From JAWVEV01 sp033856535 (GTDB taxonomy: Bacteria > Actinomycetota > Thermoleophilia > Miltoncostaeales > Miltoncostaeaceae), in contig JAWVEV010000123.1 of assembly GCA_033856535.1 (NCBI GenBank), forward strand, positions 1-53,658: DNA of 53,658 nucleotides, given 5' to 3'. This document shows positions 40,715 through 48,174 of the stretch, piece by piece (positions within the stretch are counted from its first letter, which is position 1; every line of letters starts with the position of its first letter). Made by a program: the position numbers and the translations under genes. Below the pieces are notes generated by a model that saw only the letters and a program-made list of their open reading frames with translations, was not told where the DNA came from and did not search any database.

Positions 40715-41794
40715 ATGATGACGACCGCAGCGCCCGCCCTCGACCAGGCGCGGGCCGACGCCTTCCTCTCCACGGTGCTGGAGCACACCAGCGCGACCAC
40801 GACGACCGTGCTGGCCGCGATCGGCGACCGGCTCGGCCTGTTCGCCGACCTGGCCGAGCACGGCCCGGCGACCCCGGCCGAGCTGGCCGGACGCGCCGCG
40901 ATCGACCCGCGGTACGCCCGCGAGTGGCTGAGCGCGCTGGCGAGCGCCGGCTACCTCGAGTACGCGCCGGAGGACGGCCGCTACGCCCTGCCCCCCGAGC
41001 ACGTCGCGGTGCTCGCCGAGGAGCGGGGGCCGCATTTCTTCGGGGGCGTCCACCAGATGCTGGTCGGGATGGTGAAGCCGATCGACCTGCTCGTGGAGGC
41101 CTTCCGGTCCGGCGGCGGCGTCCCCCAGTCGGCCTACGACGAGGACATCTGGGCCGGCATGGACCGCTTTACCGCGAGCTGGTTCGACCACCTGCTGCTG
41201 CAGGCCTGGATCCCGGGCATGCCGCGGGTGCGCGCGCTGCTCGAGGCCGGCGCCGAGGTGGCCGACGTCGGCTGCGGGCGCGGCCGCGCGCTGATCCGGC
41301 TGGCCCAGGCCTTCCCGCGCTCCCGCTTCGTGGGCTTCGACGTCTTCGCGCCGTCGGTCGAGCGCGCGCGCGCGTTCGCGGCCGAGGCCGGCGTCGCGGA
41401 CCGGGTGCGCTTCGAGGTCCACGACGGCGCGGCCGGCCTCCCGGGCCGCTACGACGTGATCACGACCTTCGACGTCGTGCACGACGCGGTCGACCCGCGC
41501 GGCCTGCTGCGCGCGATCCGGCGGGCGGTGCGCGAGGACGGCGTCTACGTCTGCCTCGACGTCAACTGCTCGCACCGGGTGGAGGAGAACGCCGGCCCGC
41601 TGGGGTCGCTGCTCTACGGCTTCTCGATCCTGTACTGCATGACCACGTCGCTGGCCGGCGCCGGCGAGGGCCTGGGCACCTGCGGCTTCTCGGAGACCGT
41701 CGTGCGCGACCTGTGCGCCGCCGCCGGGTTCCGCGGGGTCCGGCTGGTCCCGCTCGAGAACCCCTTCAACAACCTCTACGAGATCACCCCGTAG
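40715..41794 (+). CDS. SAM-dependent methyltransferase with N-terminal winged helix
   Basis: This 359-residue protein has an N-terminal helical/winged-helix domain (about residues 1-100, with ATPAELAGRAAIDPRYAREW). A class I methyltransferase domain follows, with VADVGCGRGRALIRLAQAF, FVGFDVFAPSVERAR and a DVVHDAVDP motif. This architecture is seen in the mycobacterial Rv2258c family and in O-methyltransferases of secondary metabolism. The substrate is unknown. ATG 40715 has GAGGAG at 7 nt; an ATG at 40670 in the same frame lacks a ribosome binding site. Its end overlaps the convergent BTAD gene by 11 bp. Confidence 0.88.
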   Translation: MMTTAAPALDQARADAFLSTVLEHTSATTTTVLAAIGDRLGLFADLAEHGPATPAELAGRAAIDPRYAREWLSALASAGYLEYAPEDGRYALPPEHVAVLAEERGPHFFGGVHQMLVGMVKPIDLLVEAFRSGGGVPQSAYDEDIWAGMDRFTASWFDHLLLQAWIPGMPRVRALLEAGAEVADVGCGRGRALIRLAQAFPRSRFVGFDVFAPSVERARAFAAEAGVADRVRFEVHDGAAGLPGRYDVITTFDVVHDAVDPRGLLRAIRRAVREDGVYVCLDVNCSHRVEENAGPLGSLLYGFSILYCMTTSLAGAGEGLGTCGFSETVVRDLCAAAGFRGVRLVPLENPFNNLYEITP

Positions 41795-42554
41795 CGGGCG
41801 CCGCCCCCTCCCGGCCGAGCAGCCGCGCATGCAGCTCCCTCAGCTCCGGCCCGGGCGCGACGCCGAGCTCGTCGCGCAGGGTCCGCCGGAGGCGCTCATA
41901 GGCCCGGAGCGCCTCCGGCACCTCGCCGCGTGCCGCCAGCGTCTCGACGAGCAGCCGGTGGCCGCACTGGCGGAACGGCGCGGCGGCGATCAGCGCCCGC
42001 GCGGTGGCCTCGGCCGAGGGCAGCTCGGAGCCGCCCACCCTCAGCGACGCCTCGGCGGTGCACTCCAGCGCGCGCAGGAAGTCCTCCCCGAGGCGCCGCC
42101 GCCAGTCCTCCAGGCCGGGCGCGTCATTCCCCGGCAGCAGCCCGCGCTCCAGGATGTAGCGCGCCGCGAACCCCGGGCCGTAGGCGGCGTACGCGTCGCC
42201 CCGGGCGAGCGCCGCCTCCGCGCGCTCGAGCGCCTCGAGCGCCTCCTCGACGTCGACCGAGACGCCGGGCGGGAGGTCCAACGACAGCTCGCCGCGCCCG
42301 CGCAGCCGCTCGGGCCCGAGGACCCGGCGCAGCTTCGACAGCAGCGCGCTCAGCGCGGCGTCGGCGGCGGCCGGCGGCCGCTCGCCCCACAGCGCGTCGA
42401 TCAGGGCGTCGCGGGTCAGCACCCGCGGCCGCTCGAGCGTCAGGACGGCCAGGAGGGCACAGCCCTGCCGACCCGGCAGGCCGGCCTCGAGCCGGCTGCC
42501 GTCGAGATCCACCACGAGCCGCCCGCAGAGCTGGATGCGATTCCGGCCGCTCAC
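41784..42554 (-). CDS. SARP/BTAD-family transcriptional regulator
   Basis: The 256-residue regulator has an OmpR-like winged-helix DNA-binding domain (about residues 1-95: QLCGRLVVDLDG, RQGCALLAVLTL, DALIDALWGERPP, LSKLRRVLGPERL). A bacterial transcriptional activator domain follows (about 100-250: VEEALEALERAEAALARGD, RARAL-type helices and LRDELGVAPGPELRELH). Such minimal SARPs activate neighbouring biosynthetic genes by binding direct repeats. The GTG has AAGGAG about 8 nt upstream. The likely targets are itself, the divergent DUF1059 gene or the convergent methyltransferase gene. Confidence 0.9.
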   Translation of the reverse strand: MSGRNRIQLCGRLVVDLDGSRLEAGLPGRQGCALLAVLTLERPRVLTRDALIDALWGERPPAAADAALSALLSKLRRVLGPERLRGRGELSLDLPPGVSVDVEEALEALERAEAALARGDAYAAYGPGFAARYILERGLLPGNDAPGLEDWRRRLGEDFLRALECTAEASLRVGGSELPSAEATARALIAAAPFRQCGHRLLVETLAARGEVPEALRAYERLRRTLRDELGVAPGPELRELHARLLGREGAAPATG

Positions 42555-42624
42555 CCGTGCGCTCCTTCGACGAGGGCGCGATCATCAGGTCCCCTCCGGG
42601 GTCCGTCAAGAGAGGAGAGCCCCG

Positions 42625-42783
42625 ATGGCCAAGGTCATCAAATGCGATTGCGGGTTCATCGTGCGCGGCGGGAGCGACGGCGAGCTGCTCGCGGCCGCCG
42701 ACGCCCACATCGCCGACGCCCACCCGGACATGGTCGGCCAGGTCGCCCACTCCGACCTGCTCGCGATGGCGGAGGACGTCTGA
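42625..42783 (+). CDS. DUF1059 small protein
   Basis: The 52-residue protein AKVIKCDCGFIVRGGSDGEL, continuing to HIADAHPDM, matches the DUF1059 domain: a CxC near the start and an Asp/His-rich HIxxxHP segment. The function is unknown; many are predicted to bind metal. The ATG has AGAGGAGAG upstream. It is divergent from the BTAD regulator, 70 bp away. Confidence 0.85.
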   Translation: MAKVIKCDCGFIVRGGSDGELLAAADAHIADAHPDMVGQVAHSDLLAMAEDV

Positions 42784-42818
42784 GGAGCCCGCGGCGCCGT
42801 GACGTCCGAGCGGAGGTC

Positions 42819-42824
42819 TAACGT
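42819..42824 (+). promoter_or_regulatory. -10 candidate for a small RNA
   Basis: TAACGT occurs just upstream of two consecutive hairpins, and is the same hexamer as at the SDR promoter. A weak GTGACG lies 14 bp upstream, which is a short spacer. Confidence 0.3.
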
Positions 42825-42831
42825 GTTCCCA

Positions 42832-42900
42832 CGGCGCTCGTCAGCAAGCGTCGTATGTGGGCCTCCCCGAGAAGAGCCCGCTCCGGCGGGCTCTTCGCTC
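42832..42900 (+). ncRNA. Candidate small RNA
   Basis: Transcription from the TAACGT element would begin near 42832. The short product could fold CCCAC with GTGGG, enclosing a GCGCT/AGCGT stem, and then end in a perfect 11-bp terminator hairpin. It lies in the 138-nt gap between DUF1059 and the pilin operon, on the strand opposite the pilin genes. It could instead be only the 3' end of the DUF1059 mRNA. No known RNA family is recognised. Confidence 0.3.
42871..42896. terminator. Perfect 11-bp hairpin between DUF1059 and the pilin operon
   Basis: GAAGAGCCCGC and GCGGGCTCTTC flank a TCCG loop. The hairpin lies between two convergent transcription units (DUF1059 stop 42783, PilX-like stop 42922) and could terminate both. 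Confidence 0.75.
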
Positions 42901-42921
42901 GCGCGGACCCGGGCGGTCGGG

Positions 42922-44271
42922 CTAGAGCTCCAGCCACAGCGTCGTGCGGACCTCGTCGCCGGCCGGGATCTCCAGGTCCGAGTCGTAGGTGACCGACATG
43001 TTGCCGCTGACCGAGCTCGCGTGGGTCAGGGAGCCGGCGCTGTCGCACTCCGCCTCGGCGATGATCGAGCCGATCAGGTTCGGGGTGCCGCTCACGGCGA
43101 ACTGCTCGTGGGCGGCCATCACCCCGGCGAGGCCCTGGCTCGGCGTGCCGCTGATCTTCAGGTCCCGGCCGGCCATGAGGGAGAGCCCCTCCAGGAAGCC
43201 TGTCATGCGGGCGTTGCCGCTGATGTCGACGTCGCCGCGCGACAGGACCGAGCAGCCGCCCGAGGCCCCGGTCTCCTGCGCCTCGGCGATCAGCGTGGCC
43301 CGCCAGGGGGTGCCGCTCGAGCCGGGCATGCCGCTCACCCGGATGTCCCGCTGATAGGCGTAGTAGATGCCGTGGAAGCTCCCGTCGTTGCCGCTGACGG
43401 TCCACGCCGATCCGGAGAGCCGCCAGCCGCGGAAGGCGGTCGTGGTCGCGCTGGCGGCCACCACGCTCCCCCCGCAGGGGGCCGTCCCGTCCGGCAGCCG
43501 CACGCTGCCGTCCGGGCAGAGGTCCCACCAGTTGCCGGCGTAGCGCGGCGAGCGCGCGTGCCGGTTCCAGACCGTGCGCGGGTCGATCGACGGGATGTCC
43601 ACGGCCGGCACGCCGGCGGCCTTGATCCCCCCGACGATCGGGCTTCCCGACTGGCTCATCGTGCCCGCGGCGGTCACGTCGCCGGCGACGCTGGGGCTGC
43701 CCGAGATCATCAGGTTGCCGTTGGTGTGGACGCTGCCCCCCAGGCCGGACACGGTCGGGTTGCCGCTCACCGTCAGGTCGCCGCCGGCGAGCAGCGCGTG
43801 CGCCGGGCTGAAGGTCGACTCCGGCAGGTACTCGGACTTCACGACGCGGACCCGCCTGGCGGCGGCGCGGCTCGGCACGTAGCCGGCCGAGTAGATGACG
43901 TACCGGTTCGAGGGCTTGATCGTGATCACCTGGCCGCCCGGAGCCGTCTGCACGGCCGACGCGGGCGCCGCGGCCAGCACCGCCCGCACCCAGGTCTCCT
44001 CCTGGGCCGGCGTCAGGTCGCCGCCCGGCATGGCGCCGAGGGTCGCGTCGGTGTTGAAGAAGGGGTTCCCGTCGATGATCGCGATGGTCTCGTCCACGCC
44101 CTGCTCGGCCAGGTGGAGCGACTGCTCCGTGGCCAGGTGGCGGCCGCTGGTGTTGAGGGCGGTCTTGAACATGAAGTGGGCCAGCGCGGCCATGCCCATC
44201 ACGAGGAGCCCGATGCCGAGCACCAGGATCAGCCCGGTCCCGCGCTGGCGACGCCGCGCGCGCGGGCTCAT
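42922..44271 (-). CDS. PilX-like pilus assembly protein with SG-repeat domain
   Basis: The 449-residue protein has a short basic tail (SPRARRRQ), a single N-terminal hydrophobic helix (GTGLILVLGIGLLVMGMAAL) and then a pilus-associated PilX-like helical part (HLATEQSLHLAEQGVDETIA). There is no Phe/Met-Thr-Leu-x-Glu prepilin motif, as in other PilX proteins. Residues about 160-440 carry about ten copies of (V/I/Q)SG followed by N, S, M or T and then P: VSGNP, ISGSP, QSGSP, VSGMP, ISGTP, VSGTP. They are interspersed with GDLTVSG-type strands, suggestive of a beta-helix like bactofilins. It is the last gene of a three-gene operon. Confidence 0.75.
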   Translation of the reverse strand: MSPRARRRQRGTGLILVLGIGLLVMGMAALAHFMFKTALNTSGRHLATEQSLHLAEQGVDETIAIIDGNPFFNTDATLGAMPGGDLTPAQEETWVRAVLAAAPASAVQTAPGGQVITIKPSNRYVIYSAGYVPSRAAARRVRVVKSEYLPESTFSPAHALLAGGDLTVSGNPTVSGLGGSVHTNGNLMISGSPSVAGDVTAAGTMSQSGSPIVGGIKAAGVPAVDIPSIDPRTVWNRHARSPRYAGNWWDLCPDGSVRLPDGTAPCGGSVVAASATTTAFRGWRLSGSAWTVSGNDGSFHGIYYAYQRDIRVSGMPGSSGTPWRATLIAEAQETGASGGCSVLSRGDVDISGNARMTGFLEGLSLMAGRDLKISGTPSQGLAGVMAAHEQFAVSGTPNLIGSIIAEAECDSAGSLTHASSVSGNMSVTYDSDLEIPAGDEVRTTLWLEL

Positions 44272-44798
44272 TCGACGTTCCTCAGGCGGATCTCGAAGGT
44301 CACGTGCTTCGGCTCCAGGTAGCGCCCGACGATGGCGTCGAACTCGAGGGTGACGGTGACGACGCGCGTCTGGGTGACGACCGCGGCGTCGTAGGCGAAG
44401 GTCACGTCGGAGACGAGGGTGTTCCCGATCGGGATGCCGGGCCCGGTCCCCTCGGCGCGCTCGAGCAGGAAGTGGCCGGGGCTCGCCGGCGCCGACACCG
44501 CGCGCCAGGTGACCAGCTCCGCCGGGGAGGCCGCGTAGTCGGCGTCCGCGTCGATCCAGATCGTCAGCCGTCCCGCCGACGAGCCGGCCGCGATGCCGCG
44601 CCCCTGGCGCAGATCGCGCGAGAGCCGCTCCGAGGCGACCGTGATGTCCGCCTGGCCGCGGGCGTCGTCGTCGGTGCGCGCCAGCGCCCCCAGGCCCGAC
44701 GTGAAGCCCTCGAAGGCGATCAGGCCGATGGCCACCATCATCGTGACCACCAGCATCAGCTCGATGAGCGTGAAGCCCCCGTTCCGGCGCGCCCGCAT
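44268..44798 (-). CDS. Type IV prepilin-like protein (minor pilin)
   Basis: The 176-residue protein begins RARRNGG and then FTLIELMLVVTMMVAIGLIA, the classic prepilin peptidase site (cleavage between Gly and Phe, with Glu at +5). A globular C-terminal domain of beta strands follows, ending FEIRLRNVE. It resembles GspH/PilW-type minor pilins. The ATG overlaps the upstream stop by one base and the stop overlaps the PilX-like gene (ATGA). No prepilin peptidase or assembly ATPase is encoded in the window, so those genes must be elsewhere. Confidence 0.88.
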   Translation of the reverse strand: MRARRNGGFTLIELMLVVTMMVAIGLIAFEGFTSGLGALARTDDDARGQADITVASERLSRDLRQGRGIAAGSSAGRLTIWIDADADYAASPAELVTWRAVSAPASPGHFLLERAEGTGPGIPIGNTLVSDVTFAYDAAVVTQTRVVTVTLEFDAIVGRYLEPKHVTFEIRLRNVE

Positions 44799-46315
44799 CA
44801 GGTGACCACCGGGATCTGGAGGACGGCGGGGTGGCCGGAGGTGCCGTACCCGAGCCACAGCGGCGCCGAGGCGGTCGGGGCGGTCAGGCGCAGCTGCAGG
44901 TAGCGGTTGCGCGGAACGACGGCGTTCACGGGGATGGCCAGGCCGACGACCGCGAAGCCGGACCCGAACGAGACGGGCACGGTGGTGGCCGCGCCGAGGA
45001 CGGTCCAGCCGGTCCCGTTCTGGTGCACGTGGCCCACATCGACGCGCAGCTGGGCGATGGTGGACGGGTTCAGGTCCTTCGCCGCGACGTAGAGCCGGAC
45101 CAGCGCGGTGCCGGCGAGCGTCGTGGCCTCGGCCATCTGGCGCCCCCAGATGGCGACCTTGGTCATGTCCGTGCCCGTCGGGGTGCCGCCGGCGGCGAGC
45201 GTGCGCCCGGCGTCGAGGTTCTTGTCGGTGTCGTAGTTGGGAAGGCCGACGACCGGCCCCACGACGTCGAGCAGCTCCATCTCGGCGACGATCGGGCTGC
45301 TGATCGCCGAGCCGGCCTCGTCGTTGGCCAGGAAGTACGGCACGTAGGTGCAGCCGGAGCAGGCCTGCGAGACCACGGTCACGTCGTGCGCGATCGACTT
45401 CGACCCGGACTCCGGCTGGCTGACCGGCGTCGCGGTGAGCGTCAGCGTCGTGTGGCCCGGGACGTCGTAGGCGTCGACCGTCGCGACCGCGACGAGGCGA
45501 AGCACGTCGTCGGTGTCGAGCAGGCCGGTGTCGACCGCGCCGTCACCGTTGGTGTCCCCCATCAGCGTCGTCTCGCCGGCCTCGTGGAGGCCGTTGGCGT
45601 CGTCGTCCCGGTACCAGTCGACGTGCCAGGCCCGGCCGGGCGCGCTCGCGACGAGCGTCCAGCGGTCGCGGTAGCCCCGGTTGGCGATGACGAGCGGGGC
45701 CACCAGCGCGGCCCCCTGGTTCACGGTGAGGACGCTCGCGCCCTCGACGGTGAAGCGCGGAAGGGGCAGGCCCCGGCGGGTGAGCGCGACCACGGTGGCC
45801 GCGCGGCGCGTGTGGACGGCCGCGGCGCGCTGCCAGCTCACGACCGCCACCACCCGCCGCATGCTCCCGATCGCCCCCGCCGGCTCGGTGACGTAGGTGC
45901 GCACCGTGTACGGGGTGCCGTCGCGGACCAGCTTGCGCCGCAGCGTGATCGCGCCGGTCGGCGAGCTCAGCACCTCCTCGGCGCCGAGCGGGCCAGTGCC
46001 GTCCGGGTCGAGCCAGCGGAGGCCGCCCGACCCGGTGAGGTTGGGGTCGGCCGCGAGCTCGGCCTGTCCGGCGGCGTCCGCGCGCACGGCGACCGCGGCG
46101 TGGTCGGCGGCCCGGGCGCCCTCGATGACCTCGGTCAGGAGGTCGGCAGCCTCGCGGTTCTCACGCGCGTAGTCGAGGCCCCCGATGGCGCCCATGAGCC
46201 CCACGGCGCCCGCGCTCAGGATCAGCCCGGCGACCACGAGGGCCACCAGCATCTCCACGAGGGTCATCCCGGCCGAGGTCCGGCGCCTGCGCGCGGCAAC
46301 GGTCCCGGTGGGCAT
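44798..46315 (-). CDS. Large prepilin-like protein with calcium-binding-like loops
   Basis: The 505-residue protein has a basic leader (AARRRRTSAG) followed by MTLVEMLVALVVAGLILSAG, a class III/IV prepilin signal (G then MTLVE). The remainder, about 470 residues, is much larger than a normal pilin. It includes two EF-hand-like acidic loops, DDDANGLHEAGE and DTNGDGAVDTG, a CSGC pair and several beta-sandwich-like regions. It may be a tip adhesin or large minor pilin. Starts at 46318 (GTG) and 46327 (TTG) are alternatives. It is first in the operon; the 146-nt upstream gap holds inverted repeats but no clear promoter. Confidence 0.82.
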   Translation of the reverse strand: MPTGTVAARRRRTSAGMTLVEMLVALVVAGLILSAGAVGLMGAIGGLDYARENREAADLLTEVIEGARAADHAAVAVRADAAGQAELAADPNLTGSGGLRWLDPDGTGPLGAEEVLSSPTGAITLRRKLVRDGTPYTVRTYVTEPAGAIGSMRRVVAVVSWQRAAAVHTRRAATVVALTRRGLPLPRFTVEGASVLTVNQGAALVAPLVIANRGYRDRWTLVASAPGRAWHVDWYRDDDANGLHEAGETTLMGDTNGDGAVDTGLLDTDDVLRLVAVATVDAYDVPGHTTLTLTATPVSQPESGSKSIAHDVTVVSQACSGCTYVPYFLANDEAGSAISSPIVAEMELLDVVGPVVGLPNYDTDKNLDAGRTLAAGGTPTGTDMTKVAIWGRQMAEATTLAGTALVRLYVAAKDLNPSTIAQLRVDVGHVHQNGTGWTVLGAATTVPVSFGSGFAVVGLAIPVNAVVPRNRYLQLRLTAPTASAPLWLGYGTSGHPAVLQIPVVT

Positions 46316-46461
46316 CACTGGGTCCAAGGCATCCGTGCCCTTTCCTGCCTCCGACGGCGTCCGTGCCGTCGCTCCTTCGAGGTGCTCCCGTCATCGGCCG
46401 CGGAGCCGGCCGACTTGAATCGTCCCGTGTCGCCGCCTCCGGGGGGTCCCGGCTCAGGCCG
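46316..46461 (-). other. Leader region of the prepilin operon
   Basis: The 146-nt gap between aroH and the first prepilin gene contains two stems on the minus strand: TCGGCC with GGCCGA (loop GGCTCCGC), and CGACGGC with GCCGTCG (6-nt loop). I looked for a cyclic-di-GMP riboswitch, because these often control pili, but the conserved GEMM core is not present. Confidence 0.35.
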
Positions 46462-46833
46462 TCAGTCGGAGAGGTCCACGCGAAGCGAGCGCGCCTCGCC
46501 GAGGTAGGCGTGGCGCATCTCGCGGCCCGCCTCGGCGTGGCAGTGGACCAGGACGCGGATGCACATCGGCATCGAGCCCGGCACCGGGATCTCGCGCGCG
46601 CAGAGCAGCGGCACGGCGCTCAGCCCGATGTCGCGCGCGCCGACCGCCGGGAACTCGGCCGAGAGGTCCTCGGTCGCGGTGAGGATGATCGAGACCAGGT
46701 CCTCCTCGACCAGGCCGTTGCGCTCCATCACCGCCTGGAGCAGCTCGGCGGTCCGCTCCCGGATCGCGTCCGCGGTGTCCTCGGGCACCGAGATCGCGCC
46801 TCGCACCGCGCGCATGATCCGGGCCTCGCTCAC
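46462..46833 (-). CDS. aroH: Chorismate mutase (AroH type)
   Basis: This monofunctional mutase converts chorismate to prephenate for TyrA. The 123-residue protein has RAVRGAISVPEDTADAIRE (active-site Arg), NGLVEEDLVSIILTATEDL and CIRVLVHCH, as in Bacillus AroH. The GTG at 46833 overlaps the rluB stop as GTGA; ATG 46815 is an alternative start. It ends the trpS-scpA-scpB-rluB-aroH series, and the prepilin operon follows it. Confidence 0.94.
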   Translation of the reverse strand: MSEARIMRAVRGAISVPEDTADAIRERTAELLQAVMERNGLVEEDLVSIILTATEDLSAEFPAVGARDIGLSAVPLLCAREIPVPGSMPMCIRVLVHCHAEAGREMRHAYLGEARSLRVDLSD

Positions 46834-47615
46834 CGCTCCAGCCCGACGGCGGCGGCGAGCCTGGCCCACTCCTCGCGGGTCAGCGGGCGCCAGTCCCCCG
46901 GCGCCAGCCGGCCCAGGGAGATGCCCGCGTAGCGCGAGCGGTGCAGGCGCAGCGCCCGGTGCCCGACCGCCTCGGCCATGCGGCGCACCTGGCGGTTCCG
47001 GCCCTCGTGGAGCTCGATCCGGAGCCAGGTGCCACCGGCGGCCGGGCGAGGCAGCGCCTCGACCCGCGCCGGCGCGGTCCTCCCATCCTCGAGCTCGACG
47101 CCGCGGCGCAGGGCGCGGATGGTCTCGGCCGAGACGCGGCCCTCCAGCAGGGCGTCGTAGGTCTTCGGCACCCCGGAGCTGGGGTGCATCAGCTTGTTGG
47201 CCAGCTCGCCGTCGTTGGTGATCAGCAGCGCGCCGGTCGTGTCGTAGTCGAGCCGGCCGACCGGATAGAGCCGGACGTCGTCCGGCAGCCCGTCCAGCAC
47301 CGTCGGCCGGCCCTCGGGGTCGCTGGCCGTCGAGACCGTGCCGCGCTTCTTGTTCAGCAGGTAGGCGCGCATATGCTCGGTGCGCACCAGGCGGCCGTCG
47401 ACGGTCAGGCGGTCGCCCGGGGCGACCAGCTGCCCGACCGTGGCGGTCGTGCCGTTCACGGCCACGCGCCCCTCGGCCACCAGGCGCTCGGCGGCGCGCC
47501 GGCTGGCCACGCCGCCGAGGGCCAGGGCGCGGTGCACGCGCATGGGCTCGCCCACCTCGAGCTGGCGCGAGCGGCGCGGGGTGGACGGCCGCTCGGGCCT
47601 CCCGGGCTCAGCCAT
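46830..47615 (-). CDS. rluB: 23S rRNA pseudouridine synthase (RluB/RsuA family)
   Basis: The 261-residue protein has an N-terminal basic tail and an S4 RNA-binding domain (VHRALALGGVASRRAAERLV). The catalytic domain has the aspartate in GRLDYDTTGALLITNDGEL, and EGRNRQVRRMAEAVGH follows. It is predicted to modify U2605 of 23S rRNA. It overlaps scpB by 8 nt and aroH by 4 nt; the scpA-scpB-rluB order is widely conserved. Confidence 0.94.
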   Translation of the reverse strand: MAEPGRPERPSTPRRSRQLEVGEPMRVHRALALGGVASRRAAERLVAEGRVAVNGTTATVGQLVAPGDRLTVDGRLVRTEHMRAYLLNKKRGTVSTASDPEGRPTVLDGLPDDVRLYPVGRLDYDTTGALLITNDGELANKLMHPSSGVPKTYDALLEGRVSAETIRALRRGVELEDGRTAPARVEALPRPAAGGTWLRIELHEGRNRQVRRMAEAVGHRALRLHRSRYAGISLGRLAPGDWRPLTREEWARLAAAVGLER

Positions 47616-48174
47616 CGGCGAGGTGCCCGGCCTCGGTCAGGCGCCGGCGGACGACCTCGGCCTCCGGTCCGGTCAGCTCGAAGCGTTCCAGCGGCGGCAG
47701 GTCGCCGGCCCCGCGGAGCCCGAACCGCTCCTGCATGGCGCGCGTGGTGCGGTAACGCATGGCGCCCCCGTCGGCCGCGCGGCCGGCCTCCTCCACCATC
47801 CCGCGCTCGAGCAGCGTCCCCACCGCGTGGTCGACGGCCACCCCGCGCAGCCGGCTGATCTGCGGCCGGCTCACCGGCTCCAGGTAGGCGATGACCGCCA
47901 GGGTCTCGAGCGCAGCCGGCGAGAGCCGGTCCTCGGCCGGGCGCTCGCGGAGGCGGTCGCAGGTGTCCGCGAGGTCGGCGCGGGTGCGCAGCACGTGGCC
48001 GCCGGCCACCTCGGCGACCTCGAGGCCGCCCTCGGCGTGGCGCTCGGCCAGCTCCGCGAGCGCCCGCTGGACGGGGCCCGGGGCCTCGTCGGTCAGCTCG
48101 CAGAGCGCGACCGTCGAGAGCGGGTCCGGGCTCAGGAAGAGCAGCGCCTCGAGGCGGCGGGCGAGCTCGGTCAC
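47608..48174 (-). CDS. scpB: Segregation and condensation protein B
   Basis: ScpB dimers bind ScpA in the SMC condensin. The 188-residue protein has two winged-helix domains; it begins ELARRLEALLFLSPDPLS and contains LSPAALETLAVIAYLEPVSRP followed by QISRLRGV. The C-terminus is Arg/Glu-rich. The GTG overlaps the scpA stop by 4 nt. Its partner SMC is at the left edge of the window. Confidence 0.95.
   Translation of the reverse strand: MTELARRLEALLFLSPDPLSTVALCELTDEAPGPVQRALAELAERHAEGGLEVAEVAGGHVLRTRADLADTCDRLRERPAEDRLSPAALETLAVIAYLEPVSRPQISRLRGVAVDHAVGTLLERGMVEEAGRAADGGAMRYRTTRAMQERFGLRGAGDLPPLERFELTGPEAEVVRRRLTEAGHLADG

Noticed and set aside
46316..46461. Cyclic-di-GMP riboswitch before the prepilin operon
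   Set aside because: Two stems exist, but the conserved GEMM core bases are absent.
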